A stretch of 64,000 nucleotides of DNA from Treponema sp. (GCA_022010055.1 CP091737.1:992001-1056000); one strand, 5' to 3'. Counted from the stretch's first letter, positions 37,467 through 47,702 are shown. Numbers and translations are program-made. The notes: generated by a model not told the origin, from the letters alone.

Positions 37467-38780
37467 TTTTTCCAAAACTTAATGCCATAAAAAAGAATTC
37501 ATATAAAAAAACTGTAAACGGATTTATTCCCAAAGAGGTTTATATTCCGCTTAATCAAGATTCTGAGATTGACGGAAAATGCCTTGTAAAGCCAGGCGAA
37601 CACGTGGAAGAGGGGCAGCTTCTTGCCAAATACGAAGACAAAGAATGTCTTTTTCCCCATCTGGTTTATTCGTCTGTTCCCGGAACTGTAGAAGAAATTC
37701 TTCTGAATCCTTCTCCATGCGGAAAAAATATTGAGACTGTAAAGATACGGCTGCAGGGAAGCTTTAAATATCTTGGTAAAAAAAATCCTGAAACAGATGT
37801 AAAGAATTTAACACAGAACGAAATAATTCTGGACATCGCTAAAAAAGGAATCCTGAATACTTTTGTAACTGACAAACCAGAATACCTTGCGGAAAACCTT
37901 GAAAAAATCCGCGGCCATAAAAACCGCCTTGTTATCGTAAGGCTTTTTGATGACGATCCGTCGCGGATGATAGACGGAATTCTTTCAAACCTGTATCAGG
38001 ATAAGATAAACGAAGGAATAAGAATTCTTATAAAAGCGCTCGATGCGGACGGCGTAATACTTGTTACGGACAATAATTTTGAAAAGCCGGAAATTTTCAA
38101 TCCTTTTGATATTCCTACTTTTTTTCTTAAGCTTAATTCAAGGGATTATCCTTCAACCTATAAAAAAAATATATGTACAGAAATACGCAGAAAATCAAAA
38201 GGGCAGCCGTTCAATAAAATCACTAAGTACGATCTTTTTGTTGACGCGACTACAGTTCTGGAACTTCAGAACTGCGTAAAATTCAATACACCTGCAATCA
38301 GCAGATTTGTTCACGTAAACGGCGCGTGCATTCCTGCCAGCGGAATTCTTAAAGTTCCGGTCGGAACTACGTTCAGAATGCTTGCAGAGCAGTGCGGCGG
38401 TTTTTTGAAAAATCCGGAAGGAATTATTGTAAACGGAATGATTTCCGGAGTTTCGGCGGGAACTCTTGATGCTCCGGTAACAAAATATGTAAAGTCTGTG
38501 ACATTTATTCCAAAGATGCAGTGCCCTGATCAAAGGCAGACTGTGTGCATCCGCTGCGGAAACTGCAGGCGGGTATGTCCGAACAAATTGTCTCCTGACA
38601 TTATTTACAGGTATATACGCAACGGAATGAATGCTTCCGCAGATTATCTTGCTTCGGCGGATTTGCTCGGACTGCGGACTTTGCAATTCAGTCTGTCCTT
38701 CAAGGCTGCCGTTAAGCCAGAGGATACATGAATTCGCACAGGCAAAAAAACAAAAAGGAACTGATGATGAAAAACAATGA
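37463..38780 (+). CDS. rnfC: RnfC-like subunit, one frameshift
   Basis: ATG 37463 preferred (GGGAG 5 bases upstream, ATGA overlap). Barrel-sandwich start (GEHVEEGQLLAKYED, SSVPGTVEEI), central Rossmann-like region (LIKALDADGVILVTDNN), VPVGTTFRMLAEQCGG, cluster 1 CIRCGNCRRVCPN. A slip near 38655 reveals cluster 2 CSDCGLCNSVCPSRLPL and the tail ending 38780. About 439 residues. In canonical Rnf this subunit takes electrons to or from NAD(H). I do not see the classic glycine-rich NADH loop of NuoF/RnfC, so the partner is uncertain. Confidence 0.85.
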
Positions 38781-39858
38781 AAACACACCAAGAAAGGTTC
38801 TTATAAGGCCATTTAAATATGTGACCGACTCAGTCGCCATGGAAGCTACAAAAATGATTGCGCTGCTTATGGCTCAGATTGTCCTGCTTTTTATATCTAA
38901 AAGCTACAGTTCCCTTTTGATTGTGGTTGCGGCGGTGGCAGGCTCTTTGTCCGCGGATTTTTTCAGCCATAAATTTTTCCATAATGAGGCAGACGACGAA
39001 TTTTCATTTATCGTCAGCACCGCGCACGGGATGATTACAGGGCTTCTTATTCCTTCTTCGTATTCTCCTGTAACGGTTCTTATTGCGACTTTTTTTATAA
39101 TTCTTGTCGTAAAGCACTTTTTCGGCGGATTTTCCTATGCCTGGGTAAATCCCGCTGTCTTTACCGTCGTTGTCCTGTGGATAATCGGAGCAAGGCTCTT
39201 TCCGTCATACATTGTGAACATGGATATTCTTTCCATGAGGAATCCTTCCCAGACGCTTATTGAAAACGGCACAATCGTTCAGTACGCATTTGATACTGAA
39301 ATAACGGATGCGCTGAACGGCTCGATTTTCAGACTTTTTAAAGTTTCAATTCCAAACGGTTACGTATCTTTGTTCTGGGATAACCAGTCGATTATTCCGG
39401 CTTTCAGGTTTAATTTTATAACTCTAGTTTCTTCCGTGATTCTTTTTGCCGGAAATCTTATAAAATGTGTTATTCCAGGATTTTTCCTTGTCGTATACCT
39501 TGCGCTTGTGCGTTTTGTTTCTCCTGTAATCTGCAACGGAGTCGCCTTTCAGGGAGACATCCTGCTTGCGCTTCTTACCGGCGGAACGATTTTTTTCGCG
39601 GTTTTTGTTTTATCCTGGTATGGAACAATTCCAATTTCAACAACTGGAAAAATAATCTACGGAATTTTATCTGGAGTAACAGCGTTTTTTATAGCAGGGC
39701 CGGGAACTTCGCCGTGCGGGCTTATATTTACAGTGCTTATTTCAAATATTTTTTCAATTGTAATACAGCAATGGGAAAACAGAAGAAACAGAATCTTCTT
39801 AAAGAAAAAACTTGAGAATTTCAGGAAAGTTGAAGCGGAAGAGCTGAAGCAACTTTAA
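38764..39858 (+). CDS. rnfD: RnfD-like membrane subunit, no visible flavinylation motif
   Basis: About 364 residues, intact, 9 to 10 TMs. PHKFFHNEADDEFSF-like loop, SYAWVNPAVFTVVVLW, and GTSPCGLIFTVLISNIF near the end match NqrB/RnfD. ATG 38764 after AAGGA, overlapping rnfC by 17 bases. The S-G-A-T type sequence on which RnfD carries covalent FMN is not present in the expected loop (around SMRNPSQTLIENG). Confidence 0.82.
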   Translation: MMKNNENTPRKVLIRPFKYVTDSVAMEATKMIALLMAQIVLLFISKSYSSLLIVVAAVAGSLSADFFSHKFFHNEADDEFSFIVSTAHGMITGLLIPSSYSPVTVLIATFFIILVVKHFFGGFSYAWVNPAVFTVVVLWIIGARLFPSYIVNMDILSMRNPSQTLIENGTIVQYAFDTEITDALNGSIFRLFKVSIPNGYVSLFWDNQSIIPAFRFNFITLVSSVILFAGNLIKCVIPGFFLVVYLALVRFVSPVICNGVAFQGDILLALLTGGTIFFAVFVLSWYGTIPISTTGKIIYGILSGVTAFFIAGPGTSPCGLIFTVLISNIFSIVIQQWENRRNRIFLKKKLENFRKVEAEELKQL

Positions 39859-39870
39859 ACGGAGCGTTCT

Positions 39871-40350
39871 ATGAATAAAGAAAATCAGAAAAAATTCTGG
39901 CGCATTTTCGGCTGTTTTATTGGAATTATTGTCTTTTTTATAGCGGTCCTGACCGGAATGATAAAACTTTCTGAAAAAAAATGGACTTCGGGACTAAAGA
40001 ATGCGGTTCAGAATGTTCTTGACGAAAACGAGCCAGGCGTATGGAAGGTTGGAGACAGCATTCCGCTTGATTCCGCGTTTTCAACAAGCGCTGGGCTTTT
40101 TGAATTAAGAAGCACCGAGTCGGCGGAAAAGAATTGTGTTCTTATAATCAGAATTGCAACTCTGTACGGACACATGCCGGCGGTTTTTATATACAGCAAC
40201 AGGGGAGTCAGGTTTGAAGGATATGCCGCTGTTCAGGGAAGAGTGAAAAAACTTCTGGAAGAAAAATATGCGGATTCAAGCATTTCCTATTGGATTGAAA
40301 GAATTCCTTCCGTGATTGAAACTGCGGAAAAAGCAGGGGGCAGAAAATGA
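39871..40350 (+). CDS. RnfG-position protein, short and lacking SGAT
   Basis: 159 residues: one TM (about 12-32) and a small extracytoplasmic domain (VLDENEPGVWKVGDSIPLDSAF, AVFIYSNRGVRFEGYAAVQG). Place, topology and size fit RnfG, the flavoprotein of Rnf, but the FMN-attachment S-G-A-T and the surrounding FMN_bind pattern are absent. Overlaps rnfE by ATGA. Assigned by synteny. Confidence 0.6.
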   Translation: MNKENQKKFWRIFGCFIGIIVFFIAVLTGMIKLSEKKWTSGLKNAVQNVLDENEPGVWKVGDSIPLDSAFSTSAGLFELRSTESAEKNCVLIIRIATLYGHMPAVFIYSNRGVRFEGYAAVQGRVKKLLEEKYADSSISYWIERIPSVIETAEKAGGRK

Positions 40351-40955
40351 CGCGAAAAGCGATTTCAATTTATATGGCGGCGACTTGTGCCATTGTGATA
40401 GTTGCGCCTGGAAGATTTGTATGCGGCATAGTGATTGCCATAGAACTGATTTGCCTTATGCTTTTCGGACTTCTGCTGAAAAGCCTGCTCAAAAAAATGA
40501 ATCTTGAAAAAATTGAGCAGGTTCTTATCCTGTGCTTTGTGATATTCTTTACGGTATTTTTCAAGCAGATTCTGGTTCAGATTATGCCGGTAATCGCGCT
40601 GCAGCTTAGCTTCGTTATTTTTCTTCCGTCTATTTCAACATTTACGACAGTTTTTCTGCTGGAAGACAACAATATGACGCTAAAGGAATCTCTTTCCAAA
40701 AATATGCCTGTTGCCCTGGGTTTTGCGTCATACATTCTGTTTGTTTCATTGCTGCGGGATATTATTGGCTTTGGCACAATAACTCTTCCGGCTGCCGGCG
40801 GACATTTTGAAGCGGTCATTTTTTCAGAGAGCAGAATTTCTTTCGCAACTTTTTTTGCCACGATTCCCGGCTCTCTGGTTTTAAACGCGCTTCTTCTTTC
40901 ACTTTATCTGTGCATAGAAAAAAAACTTCAAATTGTAAAAAAGGCAGGTAACTAA
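40347..40955 (+). CDS. rnfE: RnfE/NqrD-like membrane subunit
   Basis: 202 residues, intact, six TMs. Pattern similar to RnfE (KQILVQIMPVIALQLSFVIFLPSIS, then RDIIGFGTITLPAAGG near the end). A Cys at position 14 aligns roughly with the first cluster ligand of RnfE; the second (usually N-C after the L-P-L-I helix) appears to be Thr (FLPSISTFTT). Divergent but clearly of this family by place and topology. Confidence 0.72.
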   Translation: MTRKAISIYMAATCAIVIVAPGRFVCGIVIAIELICLMLFGLLLKSLLKKMNLEKIEQVLILCFVIFFTVFFKQILVQIMPVIALQLSFVIFLPSISTFTTVFLLEDNNMTLKESLSKNMPVALGFASYILFVSLLRDIIGFGTITLPAAGGHFEAVIFSESRISFATFFATIPGSLVLNALLLSLYLCIEKKLQIVKKAGN

Positions 40956-40956
40956 A

Positions 40957-41517
40957 GTGTTTTTTACAGCTTTCTATTACATTTTCTTTTCTTCAGCGGT
41001 AATCCTTTACGGTGTAGGATTAAATTCCGCGACAATAATCTGCGATTCAATCCATGAGCTGGCTTTGCCGGTCATAAAAATCCTTACAAACATCTTAAGC
41101 ACTTCTGTCCTTGCATGGCTTGTGCTTAAATATTTTCTTTTGCCTTTGAATCTTGCAGAACTTTATCCGTTTATGGCGCTGCTTATTTTCTTTGTTGTCT
41201 CGGTTGTCATAGAGACATTGATTCGTATTGTCACAAAAAAAACAGCTTCGGACTTCAGCCTTTCCTTTCTGATTGTATTGCTTGCCCTAAACGAAAGTCT
41301 TAATATTGCAGACGTGGCGCTTATCTCTTGCTGCAGTTTCATTTCTTTTTTAATTCTTATTCCTCTGCTTTATTCCGTAAAAAAAAGAATTGACATAGTC
41401 GGAACGTTTCAAGTTCACGGCAACAAAAAAAGCCTTGTGCTCGTTTCAATCGCCATAATCGTTACAGTGCTGGCAGTTGGAAATGTTTCATGGCTAAACC
41501 AGAGGATTCTTCCATGA
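40957..41517 (+). CDS. rnfA: RnfA/NqrE-like membrane subunit
   Basis: 186 residues, GTG start right after rnfE, six TMs. Canonical RnfA has L-G-(L/I)-C-P-F in TM1 and N-C-A in a later helix. Here the corresponding places read VGLNSATI and LALNESLN, so the paired Cys ligands of the membrane 2Fe-2S centre seem missing. Overlaps rnfB by ATGA. Confidence 0.7.
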   Translation: MFFTAFYYIFFSSAVILYGVGLNSATIICDSIHELALPVIKILTNILSTSVLAWLVLKYFLLPLNLAELYPFMALLIFFVVSVVIETLIRIVTKKTASDFSLSFLIVLLALNESLNIADVALISCCSFISFLILIPLLYSVKKRIDIVGTFQVHGNKKSLVLVSIAIIVTVLAVGNVSWLNQRILP

Positions 41518-42125
41518 TATTAAAAATTCTTTTGCTTTCCGCAATATTGATTTCAGTTTCCCTTATTATTGTGTTCCTTGCGATTTTTTTTGTTCCTGCC
41601 GTAAAAAAACAGTCAAACATAAAAAATGAAATGCTTGTTTCCGAGACTGAACATAAATTTAAAAAACTTTATGAGCCTGAGCAGAAATGCGAGATAACCG
41701 AGCGGGCAGTGGTCTTATGCAGCTGCAATAAGACATTCCGAAAGAGCATCCCGCTTTCCGCAAAAAAAGCTCAATCCTGCGCAATAATAAATTCTGCCTG
41801 CGGTTCATTGAACGACTGCCGTTTTTCCTGCATTGGCTTGGGTGACTGCATGAAAATATGCCCGCAGGAAGCGATTTATATAAAAAATGGAACAGCGGTA
41901 ATAAACGGACTCTGCAACGGATGCGGAAAGTGCGTTTCTTTCTGTCCTAAAAACCTTATAAAACTTGTTCCTGCGAATAAAACGGAAATTGTAATGTGCA
42001 GCAACACAGAACAGCCTCTTACAAGCTGCGGCTCTTTTGGAAAAACAGAAACTTTGTCTTTTTCAGAAAAAAATGAGTTTAAAATATGGAAATCGTGCTA
42101 TAAAATGTTGAACAAAATTCATTAA
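41514..42125 (+). CDS. rnfB: RnfB-like ferredoxin subunit
   Basis: About 203 residues. N-terminal TM (MILKILLLSAILISVSLIIV), a middle with CSCN and SCAIINSACGSLNDCRFSCIGLGDCMKICPQEAI, then CNGCGKCVSFCPKNLIKLVP: two ferredoxin-type clusters plus extra Cys as in RnfB. The separate N-terminal C-G-x-C-G-Y-x-x-C module of typical RnfB is not seen. Would exchange electrons with soluble ferredoxin. Confidence 0.82.
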   Translation: MILKILLLSAILISVSLIIVFLAIFFVPAVKKQSNIKNEMLVSETEHKFKKLYEPEQKCEITERAVVLCSCNKTFRKSIPLSAKKAQSCAIINSACGSLNDCRFSCIGLGDCMKICPQEAIYIKNGTAVINGLCNGCGKCVSFCPKNLIKLVPANKTEIVMCSNTEQPLTSCGSFGKTETLSFSEKNEFKIWKSCYKMLNKIH

Positions 42126-42146
42126 TAGGCAAAAATATAAAAGTCA

Positions 42147-44138
42147 ATGAGTCAGGTTCACATTTGCTACAGTTTAAAATCCTCACGCATAGGTCCGGAA
42201 CAAAAAGAAATTTTTGAAAAGGACTATGAAAACGTATATAAACCTGCGGCAAAATTCCTTTACTCTCATCCGGAATTCCGTATGTCTTTTGCATTTAACG
42301 GTGTACAGATTGATTTTCTGCAGAAAGAATATCCGGAATTTATTGAAATTCTCAGGGAACTCATTTCAAGAAGGCAGATTGAAATTCTTGGAGGCGGTTA
42401 CTATGATCCGGCTTTTCCTCTGCTTTTTCCCATGGACAGAACCGGCCAGATTGAATTCCTTACTTCAACGCTGCGTTCGGTAACAGGAAAAAGACCGCGC
42501 GGAATAACTCTGTGCGCAAGCATTTGGGATTATTCGCTTGTGTCATGCTTTTACAACTGCGGAATGGACTATGTTCTTCTTGATGACTCTTTAATTCCTG
42601 ATGAAAAACAGAAATTTGTTCCCCTTATAATGTCTGACAAGGGAAAGACTATTTCTATCCTGCCATTGTACCAGGAATTTAAACCGGAGATTCAGGATGA
42701 TCCAAGGGATTACCTGAACCTTATTTCTAAAAAAATTGCAAAATCATCAAAAAATTCGCCGAAGCCGCTTAAAGAATGTATAAAAGGTCTGAATATCCAG
42801 TTTACGCATGAAGAATTTCAAAGTCTTTTAAGAAGCGGATATCTTGAAAAACTATATAGGGAAATCAGCGAGAAAAAAGATTTTTTTGATTTTGCGACTC
42901 CAATTACGCTGGTAAAGGAAGCAAAGCTTAGAATTCCTGTCTACATTGCCTCCGGAATGAGCAGGGAAGTCGGGCAGTGGGGAATCGAGCCATACCGCGC
43001 TGTAAAAGCCGACCGGCATTATCCTGTTTCGATTTATGATTTTTTTCAGATTTATCCGCAGAGCCGAGCTCTTTACGACAGGATGCTTTATGTAAGCATG
43101 CTCGTAAACCAGAGCCATGGCGACAAACTACGGAAGACTTCTGCGCGCGAAAAACTTTGGGAAGCCCAGAACGGAGACGGCTTTATATGCACTTCAAAAG
43201 GCGCGTTTGTAAGCGCGACATATCGTCAGCAGGCATACAAAAAACTTACTGAAGCGGAAAAAATAGCCCGGCAGTGCGGAGAATTCAAGGAAACCTTTGT
43301 TTCCTACGATTACACCGGAGATGGACTGAACGAATATATATGCCGCATGAACAAATATTTTGCAGTCATAAGTCTTGGCGGCGGAGCGATCCGTGAACTG
43401 GACGTCCTTCAGAATTCCGGCAATTTTGCGGACAACTTGAACTGCGTAAAAGAATTTGAAGGTTATGACGACAACTACGAGCGCGGACTTTTTATCGACC
43501 ATATTTTCAGCGAAGATGAATTTAACGCATATATTCAGAACAAACCGTCGGGAAACGGAATTTTTTCAAAATATATCTATTCCGAACTGGATTTTTCTTC
43601 CCAGCGCAAGGAAGTAAAGCTTGTCGCTGAGGCAAAATTTCAGAACAGGCAGAAAATATCGCTGAAGAAAAAATATGTCTGCTATTCCAGCGGAATGATG
43701 ATTCAATATATCTTGAAAAATGAAAGCGACGAGCTTTTAAAGGCGAAATTTGCAGTTGAATCAAGCTTTGCGCAGACAAATTTCAATGCGAAAGACTTCA
43801 ATGCCTTCAGCCTTGACATTGTGACGAACGGAAAAAGGCAGGAAATCAACACAAAGACCTCATCCTATGAGCTGAACGATTCTGGAAAACTTAGCGATGT
43901 TGAAGGAATATGGGTAACGGATACAGACAACAACATAACCTTTGTTTTTGAGCCGAACGAATCATGCGGAATGTCCTTTAATCCGATTGTCTTCAAAAGA
44001 CCTGAATACACAACAGGAGAACTTATTCCGGCGGGAATGACTTTTGCGAACACAATGTTCTGGGATATTGTGCTTACGCCTGGAATGGAGATGGAAAAAA
44101 CCATAAACTTCAGCATATTCAGCCAGAAGAAAAAATAA
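42147..44138 (+). CDS. GH57-like protein, catalytic residues apparently replaced
   Basis: 663 residues, intact. N-terminal GH57 barrel (VHICYSLKSSRIG, FAFNGVQIDFLQKEYPEF, IEILGGGYYDPAFPLL, CGMDYVLLDD), then domains like those of 4-alpha-glucanotransferases (ASGMSREVGQWGIEPYRAV region and a beta-rich C-terminal half). In active GH57 enzymes region 1 is H-x-H-Q-P and the nucleophile lies in (T)-E-R-V-W. Here these read H-I-C-Y and C-A-S-I-W, and the acid/base D-G-E-K-F-G region reads T-H-E-E-F-Q. It may be a carbohydrate-binding pseudoenzyme or regulator of glycan metabolism. Follows rnfB by 21 bases. Confidence 0.75.
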   Translation: MSQVHICYSLKSSRIGPEQKEIFEKDYENVYKPAAKFLYSHPEFRMSFAFNGVQIDFLQKEYPEFIEILRELISRRQIEILGGGYYDPAFPLLFPMDRTGQIEFLTSTLRSVTGKRPRGITLCASIWDYSLVSCFYNCGMDYVLLDDSLIPDEKQKFVPLIMSDKGKTISILPLYQEFKPEIQDDPRDYLNLISKKIAKSSKNSPKPLKECIKGLNIQFTHEEFQSLLRSGYLEKLYREISEKKDFFDFATPITLVKEAKLRIPVYIASGMSREVGQWGIEPYRAVKADRHYPVSIYDFFQIYPQSRALYDRMLYVSMLVNQSHGDKLRKTSAREKLWEAQNGDGFICTSKGAFVSATYRQQAYKKLTEAEKIARQCGEFKETFVSYDYTGDGLNEYICRMNKYFAVISLGGGAIRELDVLQNSGNFADNLNCVKEFEGYDDNYERGLFIDHIFSEDEFNAYIQNKPSGNGIFSKYIYSELDFSSQRKEVKLVAEAKFQNRQKISLKKKYVCYSSGMMIQYILKNESDELLKAKFAVESSFAQTNFNAKDFNAFSLDIVTNGKRQEINTKTSSYELNDSGKLSDVEGIWVTDTDNNITFVFEPNESCGMSFNPIVFKRPEYTTGELIPAGMTFANTMFWDIVLTPGMEMEKTINFSIFSQKKK

Positions 44139-44185
44139 ACCGCTTGTCCTGAGCCTTTTTGAGCTTCCGGAAATTTTTCTTATAT

Positions 44186-44215
44186 TTGACTAGACTATGC
44201 AAAAAACTTTATAAT
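44186..44215 (+). promoter_or_regulatory. Strong promoter of metG
   Basis: TTGACT (44186-44191), 18-base spacer, TATAAT (44210-44215). The expected transcription start is at or within a base of the metG ATG (44223), and no ribosome site precedes it. Confidence 0.65.
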
Positions 44216-44222
44216 AATCTTT

Positions 44223-46540
44223 ATGAACAGAAGATTAATAACATCCGCTTTACCTTATGTAAACAATATTCCACATCTCGGAAACCTTATTCAGATGCTT
44301 TCAGGCGATGTTTTTGCCCGTTTTTGCAGAAACAGGGGCTATGACACACTTTATATCTGCGGCACAGATGAATACGGAACCGCAACAGAAACAAAAGCAC
44401 TTGAAGAAAAAAAATCTCCGCGCGAACTTTGCGATTATTATTACAACGAGCATACAAAAATTTATGACTGGTTTCATATCAATTTGATAAATTCGGCCGA
44501 ACTTCAAATGACGAATGCACAGAAATCACTCAGGATTTGTTCAACGACCTTGATAAAAACGGCTTGATTACAGAACACACGAACAACCAGCTTTTCTGCA
44601 ATCACTGCAATATGTTCCTTGCGGACAGATTCGTGCACGGCATCTGCCCTAAATGCGGCTATGAGGATGCCCGCGGAGACCAGTGCGACAAATGCGGCTC
44701 TCTTCTTGACCCGACGGAATTAAAGCAGCCACGATGTTCAACTTGTGCCAGCACTCCGGAAGTAAAAGAAACAAAACATCTTTACATAAACCTTCCTAAA
44801 ATCAGCGGAAAACTTGATGAATGGATGAAAAAAGTTTCTGTTGAAGGAAAATGGGCTGACAATGCCGTAAATATTACAAAAGCATGGATTCGCGATGGAT
44901 TGAACGAACGCGCGATAACCCGGGATTTAAAATGGGGAATTCCTGTTCCTAAAAAAGGCTACGAAAACAAAGTCTTTTACGTATGGTTCAATGCGCCTAT
45001 CGGATACATGTCAATCACAAAGCAGCTTGCAAATGAGCTTATAAAAGCCGGAAAAAAATCTTTTGACTGGAAATCCTGGTGGCTTCCTTCTGAAAGTGAA
45101 GAAGGAAAAAACAAGGAACACGTTGACTTGTTCCAGTTTATAGGCAAGGACAATATTCCTTTCCACACAGTAATTTTCCCATGCACATTGCTTGGCTCTG
45201 GACACGACTGGACAAAACTTTACCACATGAGCTCCACGGAATACCTTAATTATGAAGACGGAAAATTCAGCAAGTCGCGCGGAATCGGCGTTTTTGGAAC
45301 GGACGCCATTGAATCAGGAATTCCGGCGGACGCATGGCGTTTCTATATTTTCTACAACCGGCCTGAAAAGCAGGATTTCCAGTTCACGTGGAAGGATTTC
45401 CAGGAAAAAATGAACAGCGAGCTTATTGGAAATCTGGGAAATCTTGTGAACCGGACATTGCTTTTTGTAACAAGATATTACGGCGGAAAAATTCCTTCCG
45501 CCCCGGTAGATGAAGAGCTTTGGTCAGAAGTAAAAAAACTTGAGGCAAAGGCCACAGAAAACCTTGAGTGGGCGAACCTAAAAGACGCATTCCGCTCGAT
45601 GTTTGAAATCGCCGACCTTTGCAACAAAAAATTCCAGGCCGCAGAGCCTTGGAAAACAAGGACAACCGAACCGGAAAAAGCGGAAAGCCTTCTGTTCAAC
45701 CTTTGTTACATCATAAAAGACCTTATGATAATGATGAATCCGTATATGCCGCAGTACACACAGCAAGTCATGGGATATTTTGGAAAATCAATACGGGAAT
45801 CTCAAATTGGAAAGGAAACAACCGAAGGTCTTGACTGGAGTGATTTGGGAAGCACAACCGGACTTTCTGAAATAGGCGAGACTGCGGTGTACTTTACTCC
45901 GATGGATCAAAAGACAATGCTTGCATTCCGCGCTAAATTCGCCGGCTCTCAAACAGAAAGAAAAGAAGGCGGCAAGGCAGAAAAAAAACAGAAGAAACAG
46001 GAGAAGAAAACTGAGCCAGAAGTTCTTCCGGCGGAAAAACAGCCTGAATTCTTTGCAAAAAACATACAGCTTAAAGTAGCGAAAATTGTTTCCGTAGAGC
46101 GGAATCCAGACTCCGACAAGCTTTATATTGAACACCTTGACGATGGAAGCGGAACAGACCGCGTTATTCAGTCAGGACTTGTTCCTTACCTGAAAGAATC
46201 TGAGCTTTTGGGAAAGCACGTTGTAATCGCGGATAATCTTGCTCCAAGAAAAATGCGCGGAATAGAAAGCCGGGGAATGCTTCTTGCCGCCGACTACAAG
46301 GATGCGGACGGAAAAGATTGCGTTGAGCCAATAACCGCGCCATGGGCTGCTCCAGGAACAAAAGTTATACTTGAAGGCGACGACGCAAATGCTGAAAAAC
46401 CTTCTAAGATTTCGGCGGACACTTTCTTCCAGATAGCAATAAATGTCGTTAATAAGAACGTTGAAATCGGCGGAAAGAAGCTTATGGCGGACGGAAAGGT
46501 TATTTTTACCGAATTTACTGAAAATGGCGGAGTAAACTAA
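44223..46540 (+). CDS. metG: Methionyl-tRNA synthetase, one frameshift
   Basis: About 772 residues. ITSALPYVNNIPHLGNLI (H-L-G-N variant of HIGH), CGTDEYGTATE, then a missing T near 44483 and FDKFGRTSNDECTEITQ; zinc knuckle with CNHCNMFL, CPKCGYEDA, CDKCGS and CSTC; WFNAPIGYMS; K-F-S-K-S loop (GKFSKSRGIGV). The anticodon domain is followed by a Lys/Glu linker and a C-terminal EMAP/Trbp tRNA-binding domain (VAKIVSVERNPDSDKLY). Essential gene, so the frame break is surely a sequence error. Confidence 0.93.
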
Positions 46541-46541
46541 C

Positions 46542-47702
46542 GTGTTTTCCGTTGCAATAAAAAAAATTGAAAAAACGAATCTTACAAATTCCGGTCATTT
46601 TCAGCAGACTCCGTTCTGGGCGGATTTTAAAGCTTCCCACGGCTGGAAGAATGAACGGTACCAGATTGAGCTTTCTCCTGATGAGCCGCTAAAACATGAG
46701 CTTTCAGCAAAAACAACGGAAGTTTCTGTTTTGACCAGAGAATTTGGAAAAGGCTTCCTTCGTTTTACAATCGCATATATTCCGCTTTTTCCATCGCTTC
46801 CGTTCTGCAATGTTTCCGCGGGCGAACAGACAATTGAATTCTGCAATATGCTTTCCGACATTGCGGATGCATTGAAAAAAATGCTGCCAAAAAACTTGCT
46901 CTGCCTGCGCTTTGACCCTTCGGTGGAATTTCTTTCCCCGGAAGAGCGCGACGAGTTTAATCTTGGCGTGCGTGTGGTTTCTTTTGCAGACAGGCTGAAA
47001 ATTAAAAAAAACAAAGTCGACATTCAGCCGCCGGATTCAACACAGATAAATTTGTTGCCGGAAGAAAACGAAATTCTTTCTGCAATGAAGCCAAAATGGC
47101 GCTACAACATAAACCTAAGCGAAAGAAAAGGTGTTGAGATTCTTAAAATAACCGGCGAAAACCCGGAATTTTCAAAATATCTTGATATTTTTTATGATTT
47201 GTACAAAATCACGGCGGAACGCGACGGAATCTCGATTCATTCAAAAAAATATTATGAAGATCTTCTGAAAAAAAGTTCGGACGAAATAAACGCCGGAAAA
47301 GATGTTCCTTTAATCAGCCTTTACATTGCAAAACATGAAGAAGATTATTTAGGCGCAATCATTACTTTGTTCAGCAAAACAGAAAGCATTTATCTTTACG
47401 GATGTTCGTCCAATAAAAAAAGAAATTTAATGCCGAATTTTCTGCTTCAGTGGACTGCGATAAAAGACGCAAAATCTTACGGAAGCGAATATTACGATAT
47501 GTACGGAATGCCGCCAACCGACGCGCCGAACCATCCGATGCATGGACTTTATATGTTCAAGACCGGTTTCGGCGGAAAAAATATCCACAGGCCTGGAACT
47601 TTTGACATTCCGGCAAGCATTTTGTATAAACCGTATTCTGCCGCAGAAAACGCAAGGGCTTTCTGGCACAAAAAAATACTCAAGAAAATTCGCGGAAGAT
47701 AA
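46542..47702 (+). CDS. FemAB-like peptidyltransferase (lipid II-type aminoacyltransferase)
   Basis: 386 residues, intact, GTG start 1 base after metG. Two GNAT-like halves: QQTPFWADFKASHGW, KPKWRYNINLSERKGVEI (typical R-x-N-I-N-x-x-x-x-x-G), then LGAIITLF, LYGCSSN, LQWTAIKDAKSYGSEYYDMYG and FKTGFGGK. The family adds amino acids from tRNA to cell-wall precursors. Co-transcription with an aminoacyl-tRNA synthetase fits but may be incidental. Confidence 0.82.
   Translation: MFSVAIKKIEKTNLTNSGHFQQTPFWADFKASHGWKNERYQIELSPDEPLKHELSAKTTEVSVLTREFGKGFLRFTIAYIPLFPSLPFCNVSAGEQTIEFCNMLSDIADALKKMLPKNLLCLRFDPSVEFLSPEERDEFNLGVRVVSFADRLKIKKNKVDIQPPDSTQINLLPEENEILSAMKPKWRYNINLSERKGVEILKITGENPEFSKYLDIFYDLYKITAERDGISIHSKKYYEDLLKKSSDEINAGKDVPLISLYIAKHEEDYLGAIITLFSKTESIYLYGCSSNKKRNLMPNFLLQWTAIKDAKSYGSEYYDMYGMPPTDAPNHPMHGLYMFKTGFGGKNIHRPGTFDIPASILYKPYSAAENARAFWHKKILKKIRGR

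Noticed and set aside
44223..44567. Programmed frameshift in metG
   Set aside because: No slippery heptamer or downstream structure at the break; a single missing T restores the frame.
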